DNA of 64,000 bases from Rummeliibacillus suwonensis (GCF_007896435.1 NZ_VCBL01000001.1:2665078-2729077); one strand, 5' to 3'; shown: positions 44,745 through 53,323, counted from the first letter of the stretch. The notes: a model not told the origin generated them from the sequence alone. Numbers and translations: made by a program.

Positions 44745-45587
44745 TTATTTTTTATACCAACCTAACCCAAGTGATCCTTCTCCTAAATGTGTACCGATAA
44801 CTGGACCAAAATAGCTTAGTTTGAAATGTACAGATGGATATTTTGCTTGCAATGTTTCGAGCCATTCTTGTCCTTCCGCTTCACAATTGGCATGAATCAC
44901 TGTTGCTTCAATATTCGGATGCACTGCAACATCCTCACCTAATAATTCCTCAACACGCTTTAACGCACGTTTACGAGTACGGATTTTTTCAAATGGGACA
45001 ATCACTTTGTTTTGAAAATGCAAAATAGGCTTGACCTGCAATAAACCACCGATTAATGCAGATGCTGCAGAAAGTCGGCCACCGCGCTGCAAATGAGACA
45101 AATCATCTACCATGAAATATGCACGCATTTCTTGTTTCATCTCATCAAGCTTGGTAATAATTTCTTTTGCGGAAGCACCTTGTTGTGCCATTTTAGCAGC
45201 TTCAATAACGTAAAAACCTTGAACAGCACAGGCGATTTCACTGTCAAAGCCATAAACATCGACATCTTCGACGATTTCCCCCGCTTGAACCGCTCCTTGA
45301 TATGTACCACTAATACCACTAGATAAGTGAATCGTCACGATTTCATCATAGTCTTTTGCTAATTTTTCAAATAAAGAAACAAACTCGCCAATTGGTGGTT
45401 GAGAAGTCTTTGGAAGCTCCTTCGCTTCTCGAACTTTATCATAAAAAGTAGCAACGTCTATATCGACGCCCTCCGCATATGTCTCTTTGTCAAAAATAAC
45501 ACTAAGCGGTACTACGTGAATATTGTATTGTTGTTCTTCAGCTTTGGACAAGTAGGCTGTACTATCTGTTACAACGGCTGTTGTCAT
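44745..45587 (-). CDS. degV: DegV family fatty-acid-binding protein
   Basis: DegV proteins bind a fatty acid; some act as FakB partners of the FakA kinase, others are of unknown role. The 280-residue product begins TTAVVTDSTAYLSKAEEQQY and has the family motifs KTSQPPIGEFVSLFEKL, IHLSSGISGTYQGAVQA, and RGGRLSAASALIGGLLQVKPIL. The C-terminal signature IGTHLGEGSLGLGWYKK is typical. Position between comFA and degU matches yviA/degV of B. subtilis. It is a single gene. Confidence 0.93.
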   Translation of the reverse strand: MTTAVVTDSTAYLSKAEEQQYNIHVVPLSVIFDKETYAEGVDIDVATFYDKVREAKELPKTSQPPIGEFVSLFEKLAKDYDEIVTIHLSSGISGTYQGAVQAGEIVEDVDVYGFDSEIACAVQGFYVIEAAKMAQQGASAKEIITKLDEMKQEMRAYFMVDDLSHLQRGGRLSAASALIGGLLQVKPILHFQNKVIVPFEKIRTRKRALKRVEELLGEDVAVHPNIEATVIHANCEAEGQEWLETLQAKYPSVHFKLSYFGPVIGTHLGEGSLGLGWYKK

Positions 45588-45820
45588 TATTCATTCACTC
45601 TCCTACCTAGTTCTTCATTTTATAGTATATCTCTTTGAATGTTCAATGAAAAAGATTTCTAGCATTTAGTTTTACCGATTTCTAACAATAAGTCAAATAA
45701 CAATATTGAAATGGAGAGAATCTATACATGTGCTACTTTCGATGAAGAATTTTTTATTTGTGAATTATATTTGGAGGATTGAGGAGTTGTATGCTTGTTT
45801 TAGGACTTAAATTATTTCGT

Positions 45821-45945
45821 CCGTGGATACAATTCATTTTTCCGAGGATTGGAGACGATATTCCGTGGATTGACATCCGTTTTCCATGGATGGCATGGCA
45901 TTTCCCATGGATTGGAGCATATTTCCCGTGGATCAACTCATTTTA
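45821..45945. repeat. 21-bp tandem repeat array 3 (six units)
   Basis: Six CCGTGGAT-type cores begin at 45821, 45842, 45863, 45884, 45905 and 45926, every one exactly 21 bases from the last. The bases between cores are more AT-rich than in arrays 1 and 2 (for example TGGAGACGATATT). With its flanks (GGACTTAA on the left, GATTTGAGAG on the right) it is homologous to array 4. Confidence 0.85.
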
Positions 45946-46097
45946 AGGAAATTCAAGAGGACATTCTATAGGAATCAGACAATCTTCTATGATTTGAGAG
46001 TACTTTATTATGGGGAATGACCCTATTTACTTCATTTTGTAGATGAGACAGAGTTGGCTGATCCTAATACTATTTCGGAGGACTTAAGTTTTCCGGT

Positions 46098-46300
46098 TCG
46101 TGGATACAATTCGTTTTTCCGTGGATTGGAGACGATATTCCGTGGATGGCTCCCGACTTTCCGTGGATTGGCTCCCGACTTCCGTGGATAGATCCCCGCT
46201 TTCCGTGGATGGCTCCGGACTTCCGTGGATGGCTCCCGACTTTCCGTGGATGGTCACTCGTCTCCTATAGATTGATACCTATTTTCCATGGATTAACCCC
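46098..46300. repeat. 21-bp tandem repeat array 4 (ten units), duplicate of array 3 with flanks
   Basis: Cores start at 46098, 46119, 46140, 46161, 46182 and 46203, then 46223 and 46244, and finally two degenerate ones. Spacing is 21 with occasional 20. The left flank GGACTTAA lies 18 bases before the first core, exactly as in array 3, and the right flank ends in GATTTGAGAG (46352-46361). The segment 45801-46005 was thus duplicated to 46078-46366, and the unit number changed from six to ten. Confidence 0.85.
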
Positions 46301-46406
46301 TTTTTCGAAAATCCAGGAGAACGTTCTCTCTAAAAAAATACAATTTTCTACGATTTGAGAGTCCCTCATAGCTGACCATCTTCAATGAGTAATTTTTCCA
46401 CCATAA

Positions 46407-46438
46407 AAAAATGTAAGGATGTGGTTCCTTACATTTTT
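46407..46438 (-). terminator. Intrinsic terminator of the lipoprotein gene
   Basis: AAAAATGTAAGGA (46407-46419) pairs perfectly with TCCTTACATTTTT (46426-46438), loop of six. It has A/T tracts on both sides, so it could act in both directions. It lies 13 bases after the stop at 46452. Confidence 0.85.
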
Positions 46439-46451
46439 ATCAAATCGTGGA

Positions 46452-47132
46452 TTATTCTTTTGTTCCCATTACATAGACAGCTGAGATCCCCCATTTGCCA
46501 TCTTCCTTGATTAGCACGGTTACTTGATTTAAGGGTTGTGTGAATGATTGGTCACCTTGTTTTACTACTGTTTTAATATTCGCAAAAACTTCTGCATAAT
46601 TTTCTTTGTATTTTTTTATTGTTACATTTTTAGCAGTTCGTTTTACATCGTAGTCTTTAAATGCTTGTTTCGTATAATCGATTTCTTCATCATAGTTAAA
46701 GCCCTTTGGATTTTCTGCTAATGTTTTGGCGTAACGATTGATATCTTTAGCATTGAATGCATCTATATATTCGTCAAAATCTGCAAGGATGGCCTTCTTC
46801 TCATCGGCTGGTACTGATTCGGCCTCACTTACTTTACCATCAGAGTCTAATTCGAAACCGACCTTTTCTTCGTCGTCGCTAGATGAATCAGATGTTGTCT
46901 GGTCTTCACTTTTATCTGCTGTCGAATCTTCTTTTTCTGTCGTTTTGGTAGCTTCAGTGTTTTGTTTGGTATCTGACACGCCATGATTGATCGAATTATC
47001 TTGTGATGCATAATCGCTATCTTTTGTAGAGCCAGAATTATTATCTTTAGCACCATCATTATTATTGCCACAGGCTGCAAGCACAAGCATTAAGGCACAG
47101 ATCCCGAACAGTGCTATTTTTTTGAAATTCAT
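46452..47132 (-). CDS. Lipoprotein of unknown function, NTF2-like C-terminal part
   Basis: The 226-residue product has a lipoprotein signal (MNFKKIALFGICALMLVLAAC, lipobox LAAC), so it is probably anchored to the outer face of the membrane. An acidic, Ser/Thr/Asn-rich linker of about 90 residues follows. A C-terminal domain of about 110 residues (DEYIDAFNAKDINRYAKTLAE, FANIKTVVKQGDQSFTQPLNQ, EDGKWGISAVYVMG) resembles small NTF2-like folds. ATG 47132 is chosen because GGAGG lies just upstream; a longer frame ignores it. It is not part of the usual degU-degV neighbourhood, so it may be an insertion together with the repeats. Confidence 0.8.
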   Translation of the reverse strand: MNFKKIALFGICALMLVLAACGNNNDGAKDNNSGSTKDSDYASQDNSINHGVSDTKQNTEATKTTEKEDSTADKSEDQTTSDSSSDDEEKVGFELDSDGKVSEAESVPADEKKAILADFDEYIDAFNAKDINRYAKTLAENPKGFNYDEEIDYTKQAFKDYDVKRTAKNVTIKKYKENYAEVFANIKTVVKQGDQSFTQPLNQVTVLIKEDGKWGISAVYVMGTKE

Positions 47133-47489
47133 TGATTTCCCTCCTACTTTCTCTTTGAAGTTTAGGATACCCATATTTTTTTATAATTCATCATCAGATA
47201 TGCTGATTATCCAATTCTACCCATAAGGTAGCTTGAAAAATAGAGAGTTTTTCAGGATTACACCCGATTTTCGTCCTACTTTTCCTTATCAACACACCTG
47301 ATTCGTCATATCTACAATTTCGTCCATGATTAAGACGTACTAGATATAAATAAGTTTCGAATATGTATATCACGTATAAAGTTTCAAATACACTCAATTA
47401 GTATAATCCAAAATATATTTCTATGTCATCAGAGTGTTTTTTTGAAGTACAAAGCAAAACTTCCATTCAAAGAAAATCTTATAAATACA

Positions 47490-47625
47490 GTGAAACTTTA
47501 CCATGGTGGAAGGGTTGCTTCATCCCGTGCTAGTTGAACCAATCAGGCTGTCACTAGTCGTACTTATGCTTTGTTTTACTGGTGTTTTGAAGCGGGAGCT
47601 TGTTGTCTATCCATACGAGGGAAAA
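47490..47625 (+). repeat. Dispersed intergenic element, diverged copy C
   Basis: CAGTGAAACTTTACCATGG, then GTTGAACCAATCAGGCTGTC, then a long variable part ending GAAGCGGGAGCTTGTTG. The middle box is almost identical to those in copies A and B, but the hairpins are largely lost. Confidence 0.55.
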
Positions 47626-47632
47626 TGAAAAA

Positions 47633-47668
47633 GGCTAGGGCAACGGTTGTTACACCATCACTCTAGCC
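47633..47668 (-). terminator. Probable terminator of degS-degU
   Basis: GGCTAG (47633-47638) pairs with CTAGCC (47663-47668). The minus strand continues CTTTTTCATTTT. The loop is long, with some internal pairing. It lies 20 bases past the degU stop. Confidence 0.6.
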
Positions 47669-47687
47669 AGATCCGAAATATTGATAA

Positions 47688-48362
47688 TTATCGCACTTCT
47701 ACCCATCCATTTTTTATGGCTGTTACGACTGCTTGTGTGCGATCGTTTACATTCATTTTTTGTAGAATACTTGATACATGGTTTTTAACCGTTTTCTCAG
47801 AAATAAATAACGTTTCGCCAATTGCTCGGTTACTTTGTCCATCCGTTAAAAGTTGTAAAACTTCACATTCACGTTTTGTCAATAGATGGAATGGACGACG
47901 AATCTCTGTTTGATGGAATGAGCCTTTGTTTTCACGTTCGCTTAGGCGACGATATTCAGCCACTAAATTACGCGTTACTTTTGGATGTAAGTATGAACCA
48001 CCAGCAGCTACGATTTTAATGGCTTCTATGATTTCATCTGCATCCATTTCTTTCAGCATGTAACCCAATGCACCAGATTTTAATGCATGTGAAACATAAG
48101 ATTCATCATCATGGATTGAAAGGATGATGACTTTTGCATCTGGGTATTTTTCGAGTAGTTCAGCAGTAGCTTCTACACCGTTTTTTTGTGGCATATTGAT
48201 ATCCATCAATATAACATCTGGTTGGTATTCTTCATAAAGACGCATGACATCTAAACCGTCATCACCCTCTGCAACTACATCAAAAGTATCCTCAAAATCT
48301 AAAATACGTTTTACTCCTTCGCGGAATAATTGGTGGTCATCTACAATAATAATTTTCGTCAT
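47688..48362 (-). CDS. degU: Response regulator DegU
   Basis: DegU is the response regulator of DegS and controls exoenzymes, competence, biofilm and motility. The 224-residue product has a receiver domain ([18 protein letters not shown], phosphorylated Asp in [13 protein letters not shown], and K in [13 protein letters not shown]) and a LuxR-type helix-turn-helix ([41 protein letters not shown]). It lies 12 bases after degS, so they are co-transcribed. Confidence 0.97.
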   Translation of the reverse strand: MTKIIIVDDHQLFREGVKRILDFEDTFDVVAEGDDGLDVMRLYEEYQPDVILMDINMPQKNGVEATAELLEKYPDAKVIILSIHDDESYVSHALKSGALGYMLKEMDADEIIEAIKIVAAGGSYLHPKVTRNLVAEYRRLSERENKGSFHQTEIRRPFHLLTKRECEVLQLLTDGQSNRAIGETLFISEKTVKNHVSSILQKMNVNDRTQAVVTAIKNGWVEVR

Positions 48363-48374
48363 GAAAATATCCTC

Positions 48375-49547
48375 CTAAATTCGGTTCGTTTTTTTCAATT
48401 CTTTGTCTGGATCAATTGGGATTTTAAACATAATACGCGTACCTTTATTTTCAGCTGATGTTAGATTCATTTCGCCATTTAATAATTCGACTCTTTCTCG
48501 CATACCAATTAAACCAAACGAATTCTTTTTTACAATATTTGTATCGAACCCGATACCATTGTCCTTAATAGTAATATTGACGTGTTCTTTACGCCACTCA
48601 AAATTTACTGATACAGTATGCGCTTTGCCATGTTTTATAGCATTATTAACACATTCCTGGACTAACCTAAAAACAGCTACCTCATAATTTGTACCTATGC
48701 GTATTGGTTCACCTATTGAATTAAAATGCACAGTAGTTCCTTTGTTATAGCCTTCCACAGAATTCAAATATTTTTTCAAAGTTGGTACAATTCCTAAGTC
48801 ATCTAAAGCCATAGGACGCAAATCATAGATAATGCGTCGTACTTCGTGCAGAGCATCGCGAACCATTTCCTTTAATTCTAATATTTCCTGAAGTGCTTGT
48901 TCAATACCTCTTTCTTGATAGGTGCGACTAATTAAATCAGTCCTTAGTAAAACGTTTGCAAGCATTTGTGCAGGACCATCATGTATTTCCCTTGAAATTC
49001 GCTTTCTTTCTTCTTCTGTTGCTTCAATGATTTTAATCGTGTATTCTTCTCTCATTTTAGCATTTTCCAGTGCTGGTCCAATATGCTTTAGATCGAAAGT
49101 CAAATAATTTAGAACAACATTCACTTGGTTTACCAGGTGGTCAGCCCTTTCTATGGTGTCAAGTAAGCTGCGCATTCGTCTTTCTAAATCATCCCTTTTT
49201 TCTCTAAGTTGCTTTTCTTCGGCTTGGAGGACGGAGTAACGAATTTGTATTTGATTCGCTTGATCATAGGCTTTGTGAATTTCCTCTTCTGAGAATATTT
49301 TAAAATTTTTCGATACTTCTGCTAAACGACGTCTTGAAAGTCTAGATTTCTTTTCTAATACATCGTTTTCACATATTAAATTCTCTATTTTAGTTCGAAC
49401 TTCCTCTAATTCAAGCTTCATCTCTTCAAAAGTTCGGCGACTTTGCTCACTAATCGTAAAGATGTCATTTTTTGATTCATCAATCGTTTTTACCATTCGA
49501 TTGAAGATCAAATCTAGTGATTTCAAATCGATTTTATCATTTATCAT
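48375..49547 (-). CDS. degS: Sensor histidine kinase DegS
   Basis: DegS is a cytosolic histidine kinase that phosphorylates DegU. The 390-residue product has an N-terminal coiled-coil sensor region (residues about 1-180, many Glu/Arg heptads) with no membrane segment. The phospho-acceptor domain follows (EERKRISREIHDGPAQMLAN, His in REIHDGPAQ), then the HATPase region (VQECVNNAIKHGKAHTVSVN, ITIKDNGIGFDTN, FGLIGMRERVELLNGEM). The start ATG has AAGGGTG upstream. degS-degU is divergent from yvyE. Confidence 0.97.
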   Translation of the reverse strand: MINDKIDLKSLDLIFNRMVKTIDESKNDIFTISEQSRRTFEEMKLELEEVRTKIENLICENDVLEKKSRLSRRRLAEVSKNFKIFSEEEIHKAYDQANQIQIRYSVLQAEEKQLREKRDDLERRMRSLLDTIERADHLVNQVNVVLNYLTFDLKHIGPALENAKMREEYTIKIIEATEEERKRISREIHDGPAQMLANVLLRTDLISRTYQERGIEQALQEILELKEMVRDALHEVRRIIYDLRPMALDDLGIVPTLKKYLNSVEGYNKGTTVHFNSIGEPIRIGTNYEVAVFRLVQECVNNAIKHGKAHTVSVNFEWRKEHVNITIKDNGIGFDTNIVKKNSFGLIGMRERVELLNGEMNLTSAENKGTRIMFKIPIDPDKELKKTNRI

Positions 49548-49750
49548 TCACATCACCCTTACTTTTTGTGCTACATTTAGAATAAATAATACATATAAAA
49601 ATATACATAGTATACATTAAAATTTGTATCTTTTCTACTGTACCCCCGGCATTATTATATCATTTATCAGACCTAAGACTATTAAATTATGATGTCAAAA
49701 ATATGTTAAAGGTTTCATTCGAATAATACCATTTGTATGAGGAGTGTAAC

Positions 49751-50389
49751 ATGCGAAAAAATTATTTAACACTAAAAAAAGATGGAAATAGCGAAATAGT
49801 TATATCAAAGTCTAGATTTATCGCGAACTGTAAAAGGGTAGAAACTGAGCAACAGGCGATTGATTTTATCCAATCCATAAAAAAGGCACATCGTTCAGCT
49901 ACTCATAATTGCTCAGCCTATTTGATTGGCGAACAGGATCAAATTCAAAAAGCCAGTGATGATGGTGAGCCAAGTGGCACTGCTGGCGTCCCGATATTAG
50001 AAGTATTAAAGAAACAACATTTAAAAGATACTGTAGTTGTTATTACTCGCTACTTTGGAGGCATTAAATTAGGCGCAGGTGGATTGGTCCGAGCTTACGG
50101 GAAAGCAACTACTGCGGGAATTGATGCTAGTGGTATTGTTGAACGACGCCTGCATCATCTTATGAAAATTGTGGTCGACTATGTTTGGCTAGGAAAGCTT
50201 GAAAACGAAATTCGAAATTCTCCCTATTCAATAAAAAATATAAATTATGCAGATCGAGTAGAATTTTTTGTTTTTGTACCGAAAGAGGAAGAATCCTCGT
50301 TTACTGAATGGCTGGTAGAAATGACAAATGGACAAGCTACTATTACACGTGATGACATATTATTTTTAGAGTTTGAAAAAAGTAACTAA
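49751..50389 (+). CDS. yvyE: YigZ/YvyE family (IMPACT-like) protein
   Basis: A UPF0029/IMPACT-family protein, about 212 residues, of uncertain biological role. The N-terminal domain has SKSRFIANCKRVETEQQAIDF, HNCSAYLIGEQDQIQKASDDGEPSGTAG, and VVITRYFGGIKLGAGGLVRAYG, the family signature. The C-terminal half is a small DUF1949-type domain. ATG 49751 is chosen because GAGGAG lies six bases upstream, over a TTG at 49733. Position between degS and tagU matches B. subtilis. Confidence 0.92.
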   Translation: MRKNYLTLKKDGNSEIVISKSRFIANCKRVETEQQAIDFIQSIKKAHRSATHNCSAYLIGEQDQIQKASDDGEPSGTAGVPILEVLKKQHLKDTVVVITRYFGGIKLGAGGLVRAYGKATTAGIDASGIVERRLHHLMKIVVDYVWLGKLENEIRNSPYSIKNINYADRVEFFVFVPKEEESSFTEWLVEMTNGQATITRDDILFLEFEKSN

Positions 50390-50522
50390 AAATTAATTTT
50401 ACTGATTGAATTCTCCATAGTATAATTAAATCCGTTATACGAAAAAGCGGAAACTTTCTATTTAAAATCAGCGTCAAATACAATATGTAATTTTAGTATT
50501 CCTATATTAGAGGAGAATATAT

Positions 50523-51713
50523 ATGACAAATTCTAGAGTGCAGGCGAAAAAGGAGAAAAAGGCCAAAAAATCAGTAAAAAAGAAGAAAAAACACGTCGTT
50601 TTAAAAACCTTCTTAATACTTATTGCTTTAATGATCATCACAGCTGGTTCTTATGCTTTTTACCTTTTCAAGCAAAGTGAAAAAGCTGCCAATAAAGCAT
50701 TTGATAAAAATAATACGCGTGAAAAATCTGAATTGCGGCAAGAAAAGGTGGAGCCTTTAAAAGACAATATCTCCATACTATTTGTCGGTATTGATGATAG
50801 TAAAGCACGTGAACAAGGTTCAGATCATTCCCGCTCAGATGCTTTAATGTTAGCTACATTAAATAATAAAGATAAATCCGTGAAATTACTAAGTATTCCA
50901 CGTGATTCATATGTCTACATCCCTTATGTTGGACATGAAGACAAAATCACTCATGCCCACGCATATGGTGGGACACAGGCAACCATTGATACTGTAGAAA
51001 ATTTATTAAATGTTCCCGTAGATTATTACTTCCGCGTAAATTTCGATGCTTTCATCGATATCGTGGATGCTCTTGGTGGTATTGAAGTGGATGTTCCATA
51101 TGAATTACATGAATTGGATGAAAATGATAAACGTACGGTGAATTTAAAACCTGGCAAGCAAGTTGTTAATGGTCGAGAAGCTTTAGCGCTGGCTCGAACA
51201 CGACATCAAGATAATGATATTAAACGTGGCGAACGCCAACAAATGATTTTAGAGGCGATTCTTAAAAAGGCTTCGTCTGTATCATCATTGACAAAATATG
51301 ACGATATATTAGAAGCAGTCGGTAATAATATGAAAACAAACATGACGTTTAATGAAATGAAGTCACTTGCCGCCTATATAAAAAATGGAATGCCACAAGT
51401 TGACTCTCTTTCATTAAAAGGTTCTGATGATATGTCAACGGGTATTTACTATTACAAATTAGATCCCAACAATCTTTTAGAAATAAAACAAACATTACAA
51501 AATCATTTAGAGCTATCTGAAGATGAACTGAACAACTCTCAAAACAATTCTTCTGATGATACCAGCGGAACGGATACAAATTCGACAAACACAAATAGTA
51601 ACAGCGGGTATGGATCTGATTATCAATCTAATTCAGATTATAGCGGTTCTAATTCTGGAAGTGGTTTTAGCTCAAATTACGATTCGAATAATTCATCAAA
51701 TACTAACCAATAA
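50523..51713 (+). CDS. tagU: LCP family transferase (TagU/TagV type)
   Basis: The 396-residue product has a lysine-rich cytosolic tail, one membrane segment (residues about 28-48), and an LCP core. The core shows ISILFVGIDDSKAREQG, DALMLATLN, LLSIPRDSYVYIPYVGHEDKITHAHAYGG, VDYYFRVNFDAFIDIVDALGG and ALALARTRHQDNDIKRGERQ. After about residue 335 comes a tail of some 60 residues made almost only of Ser, Asn, Gly, Thr, Asp and Tyr. It is a long disordered extension not usual for the family. It sits between yvyE and tagO, like B. subtilis tagV/lytR. It should attach wall teichoic acid to peptidoglycan. Confidence 0.9.
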   Translation: MTNSRVQAKKEKKAKKSVKKKKKHVVLKTFLILIALMIITAGSYAFYLFKQSEKAANKAFDKNNTREKSELRQEKVEPLKDNISILFVGIDDSKAREQGSDHSRSDALMLATLNNKDKSVKLLSIPRDSYVYIPYVGHEDKITHAHAYGGTQATIDTVENLLNVPVDYYFRVNFDAFIDIVDALGGIEVDVPYELHELDENDKRTVNLKPGKQVVNGREALALARTRHQDNDIKRGERQQMILEAILKKASSVSSLTKYDDILEAVGNNMKTNMTFNEMKSLAAYIKNGMPQVDSLSLKGSDDMSTGIYYYKLDPNNLLEIKQTLQNHLELSEDELNNSQNNSSDDTSGTDTNSTNTNSNSGYGSDYQSNSDYSGSNSGSGFSSNYDSNNSSNTNQ

Positions 51714-51840
51714 TAAAGTGAAGCTTTTTAAACAGTGGAGGACTTAACCTCCACTGTTTTTTGATGAATCAAACGACTTTTATAGGCAATTATTTATTTT
51801 CCTTAAATAGGCTTACTATTACCTGCTAATGAGGGATAGA
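51714..51840 (+). repeat. Dispersed intergenic element, copy G, doubling as tagU terminator
   Basis: The element starts right after the tagU stop (AAAGTGAAGCTTTTTA). It has its P1 hairpin AACAGTGGAGG/CCTCCACTGTT and continues with GAATCAAACGACTTTTATAGG and TTACTATTACCTGCTAATGA. A gap-aware comparison shows the same box order as copy B but a different hairpin sequence. Confidence 0.6.
51731..51762 (+). terminator. Intrinsic terminator of tagU
   Basis: AACAGTGGAGG (51731-51741) pairs perfectly with CCTCCACTGTT (51748-51758) with a 6-base loop and a T run to 51762. It lies 18 bases past the stop. It is at the same time hairpin P1 of element copy G. Confidence 0.9.
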
Positions 51841-51929
51841 AAGGCATTACAATAACTAAATGTCTTTTTCACCAATAGATATGCTAGCTTGCAAATAATC
51901 ACTTGTGAAAGTTTATTTTGTAAAATAGT

Positions 51930-52032
51930 ATATCCACAGTTGTTACAGCCATTTAGGATATTATCCACAATTTATGTTGATAAATTTTAGAAATATTCTG
52001 AAATTATCAACAATTCCACAACCTTATCCACA
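51930..52032 (+). promoter_or_regulatory. Cluster of four phased DnaA-box-like 9-mers
   Basis: TTATCCACA, an exact DnaA box (consensus TTATNCACA), occurs at 51961-51969 and 52024-52032. Near matches are ATATCCACA (51930-51938) and TTATCAACA (52004-52012). All four have the same orientation, and the steps are 31, 43 and 20 bases, close to 3, 4 and 2 helical turns. The stretch is AT-rich and non-coding, between convergent tagU and tagO. The pattern resembles DnaA-box clusters away from the origin that titrate or regulate DnaA. Confidence 0.55.
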
Positions 52033-52161
52033 ATTTTGCCTTGCACACCCAGTATATTCTTCAATCGTTGGACTTCAGCCCATTCATTTTATAATTTAAA
52101 GTTTGAGGATTTTCTACAAACCCCTGAAGAGTATTCTTCAGATTACCTTATAAGCCAAGCC

Positions 52162-52196
52162 CTATAAGCTCCTACGGTTAGGAGTCTCTCTTATAG
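52162..52196. other. Long hairpin of unknown role between tagU and tagO
   Basis: CTATAAGCTCCTA (52162-52174) pairs with TAGGAG (52179-52184) and, after a 5-base bulge, CTTATAG (52190-52196), around a CGGT loop. There is no long T run on either side. It may be a decayed terminator or a structured RNA. Confidence 0.45.
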
Positions 52197-52223
52197 CTTA
52201 TTTAATACTTGGATAAAAAAAGA

Positions 52224-52266
52224 GTGAACTAAAAGATCAACCACTTCTCTAGACCTTTTAGCTCAC
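52224..52266 (-). terminator. Intrinsic terminator of tagO
   Basis: GTGAACTAAAAG (52224-52235) pairs with CTTTTAGCTCAC (52255-52266) with one wobble. The minus strand continues TCTTTTTTTATCC. It lies 20 bases past the stop. Confidence 0.85.
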
Positions 52267-52285
52267 CCTAATATTTTATAAAACT

Positions 52286-53323
52286 TTATTTTTTACGAAC
52301 AAGATTCAACAATGGACGATAATTTTGTCCAGCTAGTCCAATCGCTTCGACAAACAGTTCAATTGCAATTAGAATCACAGCAATTAAAAGAATTGCTCCC
52401 CAAAGTTTTGCCATTGAGAAGATAATTGCCGCTAAACCAAACATTGTAGCAATTCCATAAATGAGTAAGACTGTTTGACGATGTGTAAAACCGATACTCA
52501 TCAAACGATGATGTAAGTGAGATTTATCTGGGCTAAATGGTGGTTGTTTGTTTAACAAACGACGCACAATAGCAAAGAAAGTATCTGAAATAGGCACACC
52601 TAACATCACAATTGGAATAACTAATGAAACAAATGCTACGTTTTTAAATCCAAGCAAAGCCAGAACAGAAATCATAAACCCAAGAAACAGAGCTCCGGTA
52701 TCCCCCATAAAAATCTTAGCTGGGTGGAAATTATAAAATAAGAAACCACATGTGCTTGCGGCAAGGATTAGTGCCATGACAAGTACAAATACATTCGACA
52801 TTATGAATGCCATTGTAGCAAGTGTAATCAGCGCAATCGTGGAAACACCTGCAGCAAGGCCATCTAATCCATCTATTAAGTTAATCGCATTCGTAATGCC
52901 AACAATCCAAATTAAAGTTAATGGGATACTCAAATATCCAAAAAATAATTTACCGCCAAATGGTAAATTGATAAAATCAATTTGAACACCACCAAAGAAA
53001 ATAACGATTGCCGCAGCAATTGTTTGCCCAATAAGCTTTGCCTTCGGAGTAATTTCAAACATATCATCAAGAATACCTGTTACAACAATAACAAAGCTTC
53101 CAATTAGAATGGCAATCATTGAGTCATCCATCGGTTGTGCAATCACTATTCCCATTAAAAAAGCTATGAAAATAGCCAGTCCGCCAAGTCTTGGCATAAC
53201 ATGATTATGCACTTTACGATAATTTGGTTTATCAACAGCACCGATTCGGTATGCGAGTCGTTTAACAATCGGAGTCAAAAGAATTGAAGCAACAAAGGCC
53301 ACAACTAATGCTAGGTAATTCAT
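52286..53323 (-). CDS. tagO: Undecaprenyl-phosphate GlcNAc-1-phosphate transferase
   Basis: TagO/WecA/MraY-type membrane enzyme that puts GlcNAc-1-phosphate on undecaprenyl phosphate, the first step of wall teichoic acid and similar polymers. The 345-residue product has about eleven membrane segments. Its cytosolic loops carry the family motifs: DKPNYRKVHNHVMPRLGGLA, GILDDMFEITPKAKLIGQ, NAINLIDGLDGLAAG, FYNFHPAKIFMGDTGALFLG and DKSHLHHRLMSIGFTHRQTV. AAGGAGGATGG precedes ATG 53323. Its polymer is probably finished by the LCP enzymes at 5159 and 50523. Confidence 0.95.
   Translation of the reverse strand: MNYLALVVAFVASILLTPIVKRLAYRIGAVDKPNYRKVHNHVMPRLGGLAIFIAFLMGIVIAQPMDDSMIAILIGSFVIVVTGILDDMFEITPKAKLIGQTIAAAIVIFFGGVQIDFINLPFGGKLFFGYLSIPLTLIWIVGITNAINLIDGLDGLAAGVSTIALITLATMAFIMSNVFVLVMALILAASTCGFLFYNFHPAKIFMGDTGALFLGFMISVLALLGFKNVAFVSLVIPIVMLGVPISDTFFAIVRRLLNKQPPFSPDKSHLHHRLMSIGFTHRQTVLLIYGIATMFGLAAIIFSMAKLWGAILLIAVILIAIELFVEAIGLAGQNYRPLLNLVRKK

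Larger units (their letters stand above)
47133..47687. other. Intergenic region between the lipoprotein and degU, repeats only
   Basis: Holds copy C of the dispersed element and the probable degU terminator. A segment near 47185-47215 (GCTGATTATCCAATTCTACC) resembles one near 24740 and is followed by AT-rich inverted-repeat-like sequence (GTGTTGATAAGGA on the minus strand). No gene is visible. Confidence 0.45.

Noticed and set aside
4553-46300. CRISPR array
   Set aside because: The repeated core is only eight bases, the period is 21 and filler sequences are not unique spacers; there is no cas gene in the window.
45754-46358. Short Trp/Pro-rich or Ile-His-Gly-rich open frames at arrays 3 and 4
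   Set aside because: They follow the repeat period and differ between the two duplicated segments.
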